Below are positions 30,665 through 54,104 of a stretch of DNA of 64,000 nucleotides, in pieces (within the stretch, counting starts at the first letter, position 1; each line of letters opens with the position of its first letter). The stretch is from Lucifuga dentata (lineage: Eukaryota; Chordata; Actinopteri; Ophidiiformes; Bythitidae), in contig VXCM01000116.1 of the NCBI GenBank assembly GCA_014773175.1, positions 186,001 through 250,000 on the forward strand, written 5' to 3'. The position numbers and the translations under genes are program-made. The notes beneath the pieces are model-generated. The model saw nothing but the letters and a program-made list of their open reading frames with translations, was not told where the DNA came from and searched no databases.

Positions 30665-32930
30665 TTTCTTGGCATACTTGGAGTGTCATCAACTTCCTCA
30701 TCGTGAACTATTTCCATACATCAATTCACCAGAAAATCAGTGGACAGGTAGCATTTGTGAACTTAGCAAATGCTTTATTCTTATAGCTCTCTTGCATACT
30801 AGATTTTCTATTTTAACAGGATCGACGTATTTTGAATAACACATTTCACATCACGTACCTCACAGAATCAGATCATTTAATGTAGAGCATCTTACCTCTA
30901 ATCTGTGGTGATGGACAAGATGAGGCTCTTGCACTTGACCTGATGGCACTTTCACACCACAACACGCCTCCGATTTAGGCTAAAGTCTCTGTAGAAATCA
31001 CAGTTTTATTCAAACAAGTCCACATTTCAACGATTTACGTGAAAAAGACTTGAGCCAAAGTCCATCAAAGCTTTGCATGCTTTACTTCAGCACATTCCAT
31101 CCCAACCCCCGACATGGAACGTGATGGGGTCAGAATGGAAGTTAAAGCATGCAATACTTTATCAGAGGAAGCCGTTCCTCCTAAAATACAGCATTTGTCA
31201 GAAATCTATGAAATGAGCACATTAAGATACTACAGGGTCTCTGCAGTAAATTCAGCATCATGTATATCCAGCTGAGTGGTGAGGAAATGCCTAGTAGATC
31301 CAACCTCCATATATTTGCCTTATAATGCACAATGGTTTGTTGCCATGCCAACTGGCGCATGTAGACCATCTTCATTTGTTATTTCATTAAACAGGAAACT
31401 GTTGATCTGACTTGTGATGTGCAGGTTTCTGTTTGAAGTCCAGCGCTCACAAAACTGAAATCTTCAAGGCTGATTTCAACATCGTTCATCGTTAAGCCCA
31501 AAACTTATTTTTAACCCTAGTAAAGACAAAAGTGAATTATTAAAAAATACGAAATAGAGGCACTTTATTTAAAATGATAGCACCTACATTTCATCGTTTG
31601 CTACGTCATACTCATGCGTATCTAATTAAAGCCTGCTACAGCCTGTGTGACTTTGGGCATTTTCAGATAAAAGCAAACAATTGCACAAAAATCTTGATGA
31701 GACTTTGGTCAGCAATCTAAAATGGTGATCCAAGCTTATAGTATGACACACGACAGCCAATTTAACGCTCTTGCCACCCAAACCCACACGTGACTGTCAG
31801 AAATTCAGCATCAAACTCTCAGAATTTGAATGTTGCTACGATCCACATCTACAGCCAACCAATAAGAAAACAGCATGAACAGCACGGATGCAAAGTGCAA
31901 TCATTTAGTTCATTAGCTCTTAAGCTAATGATGACGTGTTTCGGCTCACATAGCTTCTTTCCTAAGATTTACCAGATGTTCATCACACAATCTTAACATC
32001 TTATCGTAGAGTCTGACATAACCATCTCTGAATAAGCAATCTGCGGGACATCAGAAAATTATGTCCCATTACTGTACTCTTAAATTGCGTAACATGCAAC
32101 AATTTGGGGCTGATATTAAGTTTCTGTGTTTAAATTAACTGGGTAACAATAAGACACAAAGCTACCTCTACACTGCCCACTAAACCCCACACGGCCACTT
32201 TATTCAAGCTAACCACCATTTTGTCATAGATGCTTGTTTCTTGTAAGTCATGATGGTGCAGGATAACAGTACTGTATGTCATATATATAGATGCATATTT
32301 AGCCCTCCTGTATAGAGTAGTTGAATGTGTGAATTAAAAGCCAATGTATTTCTCAAAGCTGCCCAGGACTGTGCAGATGTCCGTCTTTGTACGCGAGATG
32401 AAAAGTTAACCATCTTTTATCTCCTCACATCTCCTTTTTCATTCCATCCTCCCATTAAAAAAAAAAACAACAAAAATCTAGCCTATTTTTTCTACACGAG
32501 ATGAAACTTAAACTGCCAAAAAAGAATGTATGCAAAACATTCTGAAATACTTTCTGTACAAATCTTGACCAAACCGCCACATTAGCCTGATACACATCCA
32601 TCTTTTCCTATTTCTGGACTGTCGAGTCATTGCTTCTATTCTGTTTGAGTGACTGTTGCTCTTTTTGTACTTTGTCCATTTGTAAATTGTTTTTAAATGT
32701 TTATACTTGATTTTCAAACTGCCTTTTTTGTATATTTAACTTTATAATCCAGCAGTGCAAGCTTTCCCCATGGTGTCTTGAAGACCATATCGTTTCAAAG
32801 TCTGCAATTGTGTGCTAGCTTTATGAAAAGAATTATCAGCCTATATTGATGGTTACACAGTATTGTGTGGGTGTGCATGTGCAATTTTTTTTAAAAATAA
32901 TATAAATAAATTTGATATTTTGTAATGTTT
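30665..32930 (+). other. RIMBP2 3' UTR (inferred)
   Basis: 2.2 kb of unique non-coding sequence from the stop to the AATAAA signal at 32905-32910, followed by T/GT-rich sequence. No repeat recognised. Confidence 0.55.
32905..32910 (+). terminator. Candidate RIMBP2 polyadenylation signal
   Basis: AATAAA in tataaataaa, followed within 30 bases by tgtaatgtttgtatg, a GT-rich downstream element. Confidence 0.5.
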
Positions 32931-32995
32931 GTATGCCTGCTGATTCAGTATCAATGTGATTCACATCTGTAATACAGTAATAACAGCAACAGCTA

Positions 32996-33415
32996 CCGTA
33001 TATATCGAGTATAAGCCGACCCTGATTTTGATCTGCAAATTTAGATTTTTAAAGAAACCCGTACATAAGACGACCCCCTGATGTTCCATCAATTTAATTG
33101 TTTAGCAAATTACCTGTTCTTCTACTGTCATTGTATTCCTGTGATTTTCTGAAAATAAAACATATTTATTTCAGCAGCTGATTACCATAACTGACCAATC
33201 ACAGCAGTGCTTACTGACCGCTGCAAAATGTACTGGATAAGATGTTGAGTCAGGAAAGATCTCATTCTAAGGTATGATTTAAACTATTTAAGCTGGATAG
33301 TAGTAATGGGTAGTATTTCTACCCCTGGAAATTCTGTTCCGTCCAATTTGAATTTCTCGTATTTGCTTTTTGAAATTTGTAATAAAAACTCGGCTGATAC
33401 GCAAGTTATATACGG
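32996..33415. mobile_element. TA-flanked inverted-repeat element between the two genes
   Basis: Left ccgtatatatcgagtataag, right cttatatacgg-type inverted end (atacgg at 33410-33415), TA at 32994-32995 and 33416-33417. About 420 bp, no coding. Confidence 0.7.
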
Positions 33416-33816
33416 TAGGCCAGTATGAACAGTCATAGACTGTTATTAAGCTACATATGCCCAGAGGGCATAAATAATAATTAGCTTATGTAATGTACAG
33501 TAGAATCTTCCTGGTCTAACAAGTTTTTGTTTTTTAAAGGCCAAACTCAAAATCAGTTTTGAAGGTGCTCAAAACATTTATTCTCTGAAACATCATTTGC
33601 ATTAACTCAAAAGTTGCTCCTGACAGAAAATCCTGCTTCTTACAAACCCAAAACGTTTATTGGTCGCTTCCTTTTCATTGATCAAACATCATTTCTTTTT
33701 GAATTCTAAATTGTGACTGACGTCTTTATGCGTCATAAGCTCTTTTGTAACATTTCAAACTGCAAAACATAGTAAAGGCTGTCTGATTCAAGGTTGACAC
33801 ACCATTAACTCTTAGA

Positions 33817-34196
33817 TAGAGCCTGACTGATACTGGATTTTTGACACAGATCCCCATATTTAAACCAAAACGTTTTTCTTTAACATTAACACAAATCAAG
33901 ATTCTTCAAATTTGTTGTGTCTGTCAGGTCGGTGACACAGTTAATTATTGAAATGTTGAAGCAGTTATATCACCCCAACATCACTTTTAATCTGAGAACA
34001 TTAGATTTTTTTTTTTTTTTTTTANTTTTTTTTTTTTTTTTTTAATCTGAAAATCTTTAAAACTATATTGCTGGGATTTATTAGCTGAGTAACTTTAGCT
34101 TAGTTGTTTTTTTTTTTCATCCTTCTATGCCAATGCAGATTTATCTGTTATAAGTATCAGCAATGTCAGCTGGCCCATATATCGGTCAGACTCTGC
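33817..34196. mobile_element. Inverted-repeat element downstream of piwil1
   Basis: Left tagagcctgactgatactgg and right atcggtcagactctgct are imperfect inverted repeats of a type common in fish. A poly-T with an N at 34025 lies inside. Confidence 0.65.
34077..34082 (-). terminator. Possible piwil1 polyadenylation signal
   Basis: AATAAA on the minus strand about 240 bases after the stop. It lies inside a mobile element, so use is uncertain. Confidence 0.3.
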
Positions 34197-34319
34197 TGTC
34201 AACACTGCAAAAATAACTAATTATCTAGTCTGAAGAAATCTAACTTTCACTTTTTCAACAAAATACTTTTTTTCAAGCTAACTTGAGTCACAGCCAAACT
34301 TTTGGTCATCTGTACATGC

Positions 34320-44804
<10,485 letters not shown>

Positions 44805-44829
44805 TTTCAGACTATCTCAAATGATGCAG

Positions 44830-45851
44830 CTACAGGGAAAGCATACTCACATTAGCGAAAAATTAAAAATGATAAACTGAAAAAGAACTGTTAATGTTCT
44901 GGAACAAGATTTTTCTGGTTATTCTACTTTAAAGCAATGCTTTTAATACTACAGGTCGCTCTGACACCAGTTCATACCAAATCCTGTTTTACACAATATG
45001 TTTATGAAGGTACTGGGTTATCCAGGTCACTGGATATCTGGTAGTAGCTGCCTTTAATATACGTAAAATCAGAAACCATAATAACATATCATGCTTCTTT
45101 AAGTATAAACCTACCAGACCCAATCTGTATATTACTGTCAGCACACTGACAAAAACAAAGGGTAACTTATGGTTGATTTACAACTTATTGGCAGTTTGGT
45201 AACAATTTACTTGTACAAAGATTTTTCAACAATTCCCCTTTTTCTATAAATTAAATGTTCCTCTTACAACAGTTTTTGTTGGAGTAATGCTTGAAATCAT
45301 TCATTTACAATGTTATTGCAGCCACTTAATCATATAAAGGCAGAAATGCCTTTCAAACCTTTTACCTGATCCTCACGCAGTCAAAATGGCGCTTGCCTAT
45401 TAATCGGTCCATGACCGTGCTCAACTAAGCTAATGATAGCATGCAAGCTATAGTTTGCCGCAAATAAAACATTTCCTTAAAAAAAAAAAAAAAAAAAAAA
45501 ACTCCCAGGTTAAGCTTTCCAGCGTTAGACTGAGGAACCTAAATGTTAACACTGCAACGCTAATTATACCGCTCCGTTGGCTGGTAGCATGTGGTACCAT
45601 TTCAGCTAGCAAAGCTAAAGGCTGATTAGCCGGATACTGACAGACATTTCTACAGTCGACGATATTTCGAATACACATGGACACTGTAAACGTATTCACA
45701 ACTGAAATGCCCTGTAAAATATATTGAATACATTTTAATGTGTACTCACTATTGAAGAAAAATAGTCTCTTTTAAACCCAAATGTCAACGGAACAGACGA
45801 TATCAGAGGAAAAGAGGTCGAAAATTTTCTGGCATTTCAATTATAGGCCTT
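44830..45851 (-). promoter_or_regulatory. piwil1 upstream region, non-coding exon and promoter (approximate)
   Basis: Because the ATG exon begins with a splice acceptor, a non-coding first exon must lie upstream. Two donors fit: one ending at 45366 (atcag/gtaaa) and one ending at 45750 (caata/gtgagt). A poly-A run lies at 45479-45500. CAACGG MYB-type cores occur at 45574-45579 (-) and 45786-45791 (+). An AAAATGGCG, YY1-like, lies near 45385. The exact start site cannot be set. Confidence 0.4.
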
Positions 45852-46073
45852 ATCACTTGAAAATAAGTATTACGCTTTGTTCTACTTTTTCTACTTTCTA
45901 CTTTTGTCAAATATTCCTACAGTTGAAAAAAGCGTCGTGAACTAGTAGTAGTATAGTTTACATAATAAACTTAAAGAATGTCACTGAATGGTTGCTTTAG
46001 AAATAGTAACAGGAAAAGCCGGAGGACTACATTTTTTAGCGTAGTCATCCTCATAGTCAAGTTTGTGATGTGT

Positions 46074-46115
<42 letters not shown>

Positions 46116-49042
46116 GTACGATCTCAAATGTGGCCACCAGATGGTGCTACAGCATGTCTTGTAAATATGCAGCGTCTGGCTGTCTGAGTTACTAACAGTT
46201 CTCCAAGGAATTTGATGAAAATAATTCAGCAAAACGAAAAAACCCCAGTTAGGCTTTTCAGTTCACAACTCATAGAAAACCAATTGATGCTTATTTTTGT
46301 GATAGATCCACTGAATTTACATTCAGATAGATGGGTTTACAGATGGAGGATGGATGGATAGATAAAACTTTGGTTAAACAAAAACTAAAATAAGTTGTAT
46401 TTACTATCCTGTAATCATGGTCAGGATATTAGTTTAAAGGGTGCTTAAAAACCTGCAAACAAAGGGCACTTTCAGACTGAAAGTGTAAAAAGAGCATTGA
46501 CTGGTAGAGATAAATCTTGCTGTTTACTTATTTTGCAATTCTTTTAGTGATTATTAATTCATAATTAAAAATTAATAAACCACAGGTATCTGCTCCATCA
46601 AGGTCTCCATATGACTTTGATGAATATTATTCAGACGTATAAGAATTAGGAATGCTTTGACAAAGTCAAAAATTCCTCTACGGGCTATCTTTTGAACAAG
46701 CACCTGATCAAAAGCTGCTAAAAAGGTTTCCTCTCCCATCCTCATCTTGCTATTTCAAACAGAATTTGAAACCTTTGAGGAAGATGTACATAAGTCTTTT
46801 ATACCTGAGGTCTGAGAGTGAATATAGATTAAGACCTGAGGGACCAATGTGGGAACAACTGCTTCATCCACTGTTTACCTGTTGGTGGAAGAGTGGTGTG
46901 TGGAGAAGAAAATGGCAGGGACATCAACCCTGATCATGGATAAAAAGGAAAAGATGTACCAAGAACAATGTAAGATTTTTTTTTTTTTTTTTAAGCTAGG
47001 ATTTATTTGTGTTTATGAGCTTATGGCATGTTTATTGGTTATGATAGGTCAAATTATGTGACACTTGAAACTCTGAAATGTAAACTCACAAGTCTGTCAT
47101 CATGGATAGTTAAGACTAATTAACTGACCAATAGCAAACCATTCTCTTTCATCAACTGGTCAGGTGACACAGTAATGAATGTGTAAATTACCCAAACTAC
47201 ATCATCAGACCAGCACTGTCAAGCTGAAGAAAGGTAAGGATTCAGAATCTTGCAAAAAGGATGAATACTGTCCTTTGCAGGGCTTGAACCCAGGTTCTCT
47301 GATTGAATCATAGTGTCACTAAAAACACACCTATCCTATCTCTGGATAAAGAGCAGTTACAGATGCAATTTCATATTACAGGTAGGACTGGTTTTCCTCT
47401 CATCCTGTGGCTGCTTATATAAACAAAACATATCAAGCACGGAGACATTGGTTGGCCAAAATGTAAAACAATACAACACTGTAAGACCTTTTGATGAAAA
47501 AGAAGAAAATTCTAAAACTCCACTATCTGTGACAAAAAAAAGAAGAAAATAGAAAGATAAAGTAGAAAACCCAGTTCAGAGAGAGCTGAGTGCTCTGAGG
47601 CCGAGAACGATGTACCCTGCCAGAAACACTGATGAACACGCTTCAGGATTGAAGCTTGTTCTGCAGGCCCCAGTGGTATGATTTCAATGTTTACACTCAG
47701 CAAACACTGAATGATATTAAAACACAAAGCTGAAAAGTATTTTTATATTCATAGTAATACTGTAAATAAAATTGTGGGCACTGTTACAACGTACATGCCC
47801 TTCATTCTCACACTTAATGTCATCATTGCTGGTATTGTCATCATCATCATCATCATCATCATCATCTCTCTGGTAGCTCTTCAAACTCACTTTTTGTTTC
47901 AGAAGCATAACAAAAGGTCAAAGCCTTCATTTTACGTAAATCACAGGGCCCCTGCTCGAACTCCTGATTGCAAAAGCAGAACAAGAAGGGATTCTGAATA
48001 ATAAGGATGTGCCTGCTATGATATCAGTAAGCTGGTTAGGAAAATTAGATTACTCTTTCGCCTGCCATGGAATCTAATCTGCCTGCATCAGCGTGCTCCC
48101 CCCCCCCCCNCCCCCTTAAAAGAAAGAGGCGCATACACTGCATTATGCTTCATGCTGACATACACACACATTTTCTTTGCCAGTACAGAATAAACTGTCA
48201 AAGCTAGGATAGATGGCATCCAAATTAATGGATTGATCATGAAGACAGAAAACACCACAACAGTTACAGGCTCAGATGTATTGTCAAAGTCGCAGGCTAG
48301 TTCTCCATCAGATTAATAATAATAAAAATAATAAAAAAAAGATCAGATTTGTTCCAAGATGGTTCAGCACCATTTATCTCATCTTAGACCTTCCATTCTT
48401 TAGTGATGGGCTTTATTTGTTTTCTTTCCTAAAATATAAGGAAACCTAATTTCTGCTTACAGGTGAAAGAGTGTCTCATTTCAGTGTAGCCAAATTTAAA
48501 TAAGGTTCTTTCCTGCAGCTTTGTTGACTCTGACATTTTATCACATCAGGTTTTGATTGTTATTATGAAATCCTGTTCCTCTTCGTTTGATAATTTTCTT
48601 TATTTGATGGATTTGGCCACTATGAGTGTAGTGGTAGGAGAAGAATATTGTTGCTAATTTGTCACAGTTTGCTATAAAACTTTGACATATCAATAAAAGA
48701 ATATGTTTTTGTTAATGGTGTGTTTCTGATTATGACTGTTGAACTTTGACCAGCCCCACTGTTCATTTTGGGTGGTGTCAGCAGGAGAAGGAGGAGGCCT
48801 GTGCTGACCATAGCAGGGTTCTGGGGAAGCACAGCCCCCTCAGAGCCAGCTTCAGAGGGGATGCCATTTGATCTCTGCAAAGTCAACAAAGGGCTGGTCC
48901 ACAGCCGGACTGCAGGATAACAGAGTGGACACGTAGCAACACCCTCCAGCTGGGAGGAGTGGCCGTACCTGCAATCTACAGTAGATTTCTCCTCCTGAAA
49001 CACAAGGAGAATGAATCTTCCCCTTTTAGTTTTCGATTCATC
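45852..49042. other. Gene-poor interval, part 1
   Basis: Poly-T at 46079-46111, a (CAT)n run near 47837-47867, and a C run with an N at 48110. Short open frames are not supported by splice context or recognisable protein. Nothing else seen. Confidence 0.6.
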
Positions 49043-49057
49043 ATCTTTTGTCATTTT

Positions 49058-49549
49058 CGAGTCTCGGCAAGAATGAAAGGAAAGGTGTACAAAACGGTGG
49101 TGAGACCAGCGATGTTGTATGGCTTAGAGACAGTGGCACTGAGGAAAAGACAGGAGGCAGAGCTAGAGGTAGCAGAGACTAAAATGCTGAGGTTCTCTTT
49201 GGGAGTGACGAGGATGGATAGGATCAGGAACGAGTACATCAGAGGGACAGCGCATGTTAGATGTTTTGGAGATAAAGTCAGAGAGGCCAGACTGAGATGG
49301 TTTGGACATGTACAGAGGAGGGATAGTGAACATATCGGTAGAAGGATGCTGAGGTTGGAACTGCCAGGCAGGAGGCCTAGAGGAAGACCAAAGAGGAGAT
49401 TTATGGATGTAGTGAAAGAGGACATGAAGTTAGTTGGTGTGAGAGAAGAGGAGGCAGAGGATAGGGTTAGATGGAGGCAGATGATTCGCTGTGGTGACCC
49501 CTGAAGGGAAAGCCGAAAGGAAAAGAAGAAGAAGAAGAAGAAGAAGAAG
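49058..49549 (+). mobile_element. 5'-truncated RTE-like LINE with 15-bp target duplication
   Basis: Encodes the C-terminal end of a LINE protein to the stop at 49502-49504: KGKVYKTVVRPAMLYGLETV, then LRWFGHVQRRDSEHIGRRML and RPRGRPKRRFMDVVKED. It ends in a short 3' UTR and a (GAA)n tail (about 49524-49549), typical of RTE elements. The perfect direct repeat atcttttgtcatttt at 49043-49057 and 49550-49564 is the target duplication. Confidence 0.88.
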
Positions 49550-49564
49550 ATCTTTTGTCATTTT

Positions 49565-51171
49565 GTTTTGTATACGTTACAGTATCAGGTACTTTCAGTC
49601 AATCATTTTTTGCATTTTTTTGTTCTTCCACAATAAATATTACATCGTCTCCTTGAAGCAACCTCACAGTCCATCTCCTCTCTGCTGGATTCAGCCAGAC
49701 CGCCACCACACAATGGGAGAGCCACAGATTTCATTTCCACAAAAGATTAAGTTGCCTTCTGCATTGCTGGACCTCTCTGGGGGTTTGAAGTTGAGATTTC
49801 AGTGGTTATGCCTCTCTTTGTCCTAAGCATTGGTTTGAACAGAGGTGCAGTGAAGCATCAGCAGCAAAGAATCTAATAAGCTCAATGTGGGAATAAAGCA
49901 GAGGGAAGTGAGCATCAAAGGCAGCCAAGCACAGCATGACTGGCATTGGTCTGAACTCCCAACCTAGGACACTCAGCATGCTCTTTAGCAATCACTCCCT
50001 TTGGACCAGACCTGGGCAGTAATTAAAACCATCATTCCCACTGCCTCGGTATCTCATTAGCCACAGGACCCAAGGCTTTCATTTCTGCTTGACCAAAAAT
50101 ATCACAACTCCACACCAAAAAGACGAACCCACAACCAAAACGCAGGTTTTTGACAGCTTTGAGCTGAATATAACATCATCTATTACTGAACTACAAAGAA
50201 CAGCGGGAGATCTGGTTTCTTTGAGTCCACTTCAGATAATAATTGTTGCACCCATCAGAGATGATTTGGAAGAAAACTTCTTATTGTGTTGCTGATTGTG
50301 TCTAGTTGTTCAAGAAAACACAGAAATTAAATAGCAGTAAAAATTATTAAAAATGAGAACAAACTGATATATTCAAAGTTCTTTTGCTTTCACTATCAAA
50401 AGGGGGATTTGAAATGGGTAAGTACCACTCGCAGTGGTCAGATTTAGTGCTTTGGCTGTAGATAAAAAGAAACTCTTCTTCCTATGTTTAATTCAGCAAG
50501 AGCCATGACTAACTCATGTAATATACTGGACCTCTGAAGTCAATCAGAAGCTTCTTCCCTTTCTTTGTGTACTGTAGAAAGAAATGAATGTAAAATGTAT
50601 TTTGATGGGATGCAGATCGCCATATGAGGAAACTGTTGGGTTAGATTTAAGATGTTATTTTGTTCCCCAGTAAATCAGTTCTCCAATATAGCAGCAGTGC
50701 ACAGCCATGCTAAAACCTTAATCCATTGCATGTTATTGACCTACTTGGCATCACTGCCAGGCTGTTTTAATGTTTTTGTATGACAGCATGAGAGCTAATG
50801 GGAGAGACAGGTTGTCAGCTGAAGCGTCACTGTTTCCTTCAATAGTGGCAAAGGTAAATGGTAGCATATCTGCCTTTCATTGATCAGTTCTGCAGCTGTA
50901 TGTTCAATGTTGTATGTCATAAATCCCATTGACTAGTTTTGCAGAAACTGTGAAAGCATCTCAATCCAATTGGCATGCTTTAATAACAAATTCTGAAATG
51001 AATTTGGAAAATTATTCCAGGGTTCTTGATAGGAAAATTACAAAATGAATGCAGTTCGAGACGCTGCCGCACCCAAACATATAAAACACAATCAGTCTGC
51101 TATGCTGTTACATTCCCTTCACAAACATGCCAACCACTGCTCCTCCTACTGTGTGCGTGCATGTGGCCATG

Positions 51172-51212
<41 letters not shown>

Positions 51213-52846
51213 AGTACATCTGAAATGGACTCTGCCCATTCTCTGGTCATGAGAAGCCTCTGATCTTTCAATGACACAAAAGACTTGTGCAAGATCAGGA
51301 TGAGCTCTCAACCTTTGTCAACATCCTGTCTGAATCGGAGGCTCTTTAATGACAGCAGTGCATTGTTTATGCGAGTGTTTGCTTAAAAGGCCTTGATGCC
51401 ACAAAAACCATTATAGACTGGGTCCCCATTTCCTCCTCAGTGCCATTATGAATCATTCGAAATTAAAACCCCACCACAAGCTGGTTCTCAGCCAAATTCA
51501 GCTAACTGACTCTCTCCCGCTCTGTTTCTTTGAGAAGCCTTTGATGTTAGCAGGGGGCTTTTGCACTCGCAGTGATGGTAACGAATGATACTTTAAGCGA
51601 TTCTTTTTTATCCGGCGAGCTTAATGAAAGATTAATGGGCTTGATATTTTCCCTTGTTTATATTTTATTTAAAAAAGTAAGCCGTGGTCCTTGGAACCTG
51701 TTAAAAGCCTCTTGGTAATGATTTTATGGATCAGTGGAAGCCTTATTATGGTCTTCGGCTCTAAACACAAGAAGTGTTGATTGTCTTCGCAACAACATTA
51801 TCTCTACATGAGGAGCGTTGACCTTGAATGTTGTGCCCACATCTTTGTCGGATGTGAATGGAGCATACCGCCGCCATGGAAAATTTCATTTCCATACGTC
51901 CTAATTCAGATGCTGCAGATTCCGCATCTCATCATATTTCACAGTTCAAAGAGTGAATTATTCAGACTCGATAGATGTTGTAGCGATAGTCAATAGATTT
52001 TTTCCCTTTAAGATCAAGTTTGTTGAGTAGATGGATAATTTATGATTTTATGACAGAGAATAAACATGAACAAGTGCCTGCCAATGAGAGAGCGATCATT
52101 TCGGGCTTGCCAGTGGAGTTCAAAAATCATGTGCTTCAGATTCAGATGATGACAGTTAATATTATGATTTGCAGCAGTCTCTGTTGAGACAAAACATAGT
52201 TGTTGCAGAACAACACGTTACCTCACTTAAATGGCTCAACAGACCATGTAATAGTTTCTGATGTTCCTGTGAAAATGTCTTACTTTCCTCCTTTTTACAC
52301 ATTCTTACCCAGTTTCCTTTTTAAGTCTTTTCCGAGTCTTTTCCCTTACGAAAGGAATGAAGGGCTCAAGATCAAAGACTTCCTCTAAACATTATTTTTA
52401 ATGCTCTGTACTTGACCGATTAAGCATTTTTCTGCTTTTATGGATAATATTCTCATGTCTGTCTTCCACTGTGAATGCAAAGAAGAGTGTCGGCTATGTT
52501 TATTATCTACAGTATGTGTAAATTAAACCAAATTTATCATGATGAAACCATCTGAAATATTTCTTCATTTGACAGGGTTTTTCATTCATTGTGTAGTTAT
52601 ATATTTATTTTTTCAATTTAGTACTAGCTGAAATGTCATAACAACTATAATTGGAGCATATACATATACCAAAGCCAAACTAGCCTATAGACAAGCTTTC
52701 AGATCCTCATCCAGATCTGGACCAAACTTCACCTATTAATATTCATTCTTGGGACAAATATGCCACTTTTTTTTTTTCCTATTGAGATTGGTGTGTTACT
52801 TTTGAAGAAATTGCCAAAAAATATCAATAAAATACTCCAAATATTA
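49565..52846. other. Gene-poor interval, part 2
   Basis: Mostly unique sequence with a (TG)n microsatellite at 51175-51208. 51300-52080 is relatively high-complexity with TAAT-core motifs and may be regulatory, but I can show no more than that. Confidence 0.5.
51175..51208. repeat. (TG)n microsatellite
   Basis: Uninterrupted tg dinucleotides. Confidence 0.9.
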
Positions 52847-52850
52847 TTAA

Positions 52851-53349
52851 AGGACCATTTAGATGATTTTTCATGTTTGAGCCCAATAGTAGCTGTACAC
52901 ACGTTATGTTACTCATAACTATCTTCCAAAACATAAAACTGTATTTTAATTTTAGTGTAATTTTGCCAAATCCCCTAATATTTAAAAATCAAATGCTCAG
53001 ATGATGCATCCACCTTAAAATTCAAAGTTTTGCCTGCTAACACTTATGCATGATTGTAGAGGGCACGGCCATTTTAATTTCTTGGTAAATGCAGTCTTCT
53101 CCTGGGACTATATTCCCCAGCGGAGGCATACATTTTCTTCTGTGTAACTCTGTGTTGAATCCATGTTGAAATGATAAAATTATGTTAGGTATTTAAAATT
53201 TTAAGGTGAACATGTGTAATTTGAACATTTGATTTTGAAAGATTAGGGGATTTGGCAATGTAACACAAAAATCAAATACAGTTTTATGATTTGGAAAATG
53301 GTTGGCAGTACCATAATGTGTAAGCGGGCAGTAATCATGGCATGGTCCT
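52851..53349. mobile_element. TTAA-flanked fold-back element, copy 5
   Basis: Left aggaccatttagatgatttt, right ggcatggtcct, TTAA at 52847-52850 and 53350-53353. The arms pair over long stretches. 499 bp, one of the clearest full copies. Confidence 0.85.
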
Positions 53350-53480
53350 TTAAGACTTTTATCTTAAAATAAAAAGGTGACTAAACCTAAACCAGCATGG
53401 TCTTAGATGAGACACATTTTGTAGACACAGAACACTAAGAGGTTTAGGATTTTCCCTTGAGAAGAATGCTGCATTCAACA

Positions 53481-53989
53481 GACCTCGGAAATCGGATTTT
53501 TCCCAGGTGGAAGTTCCAACTTCCAACCTCAAACCGTTCCAGCCAAATGCCATAAAAAAAGCATAGCTGAACACCAATAAATACTGTTAAATTAATTAAA
53601 CTTCGTAATAAATGCTAACTAAAGTAAAGTTAGACTACAGGACTGTCTGGTTGTGTTGTTTTACAATGAGTATTAAACTTTGTGAGAGAAGTAATAATCT
53701 GAAATTATTTACGCTTACATATTAATGGCAAACAGTTATTATACAAAACAGATAGTCAATTGGCGATATATTCTGACCTTTTTCTTTCAATTTCACGCAA
53801 GAAAAAATACTTCATTCGCCTTTTAGCTGATCATTTCCATTCACAAAGCTCGCTTCCACGGCGCCGCCATGTTGAGTGACGTCATACTCGATAATTTTGT
53901 CCTAGTTTCCCAGCCGGAGCTCCGACTTCAACTACCGTTTCAACGCATTTTTTCAAGTAAGAAGTTGGAAAAATCTGAGTTCCGAGATC
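53481..53989. mobile_element. Inverted-repeat DNA element, hAT-like
   Basis: gacctcggaaatcggatttt at the left pairs with aaaatctgagttccgagatc at the right. About 510 bp without transposase. Superfamily uncertain. Confidence 0.65.
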
Positions 53990-54059
53990 TGAATTTTGCT
54001 GTCAACCTGTTGGCTGTTTTGCTTGCTGCTTTCAATAGTCACAGACCCATAGGACCAGT

Positions 54060-54103
<44 letters not shown>

Positions 54104-54104
54104 C
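54060..54104. repeat. (GAAA)n microsatellite
   Basis: About eleven gaaa units. Confidence 0.9.

Noticed and set aside
47260..47320. tRNA-like T-arm (gggttcaagccc on the minus strand)
   Set aside because: The stem pairing is weak and no matching D arm or acceptor stem was found; at most a decayed SINE piece.
48662..49054. 130-codon minus-strand frame beside the LINE
   Set aside because: No family resemblance; composition looks non-coding and it abuts the LINE target site.
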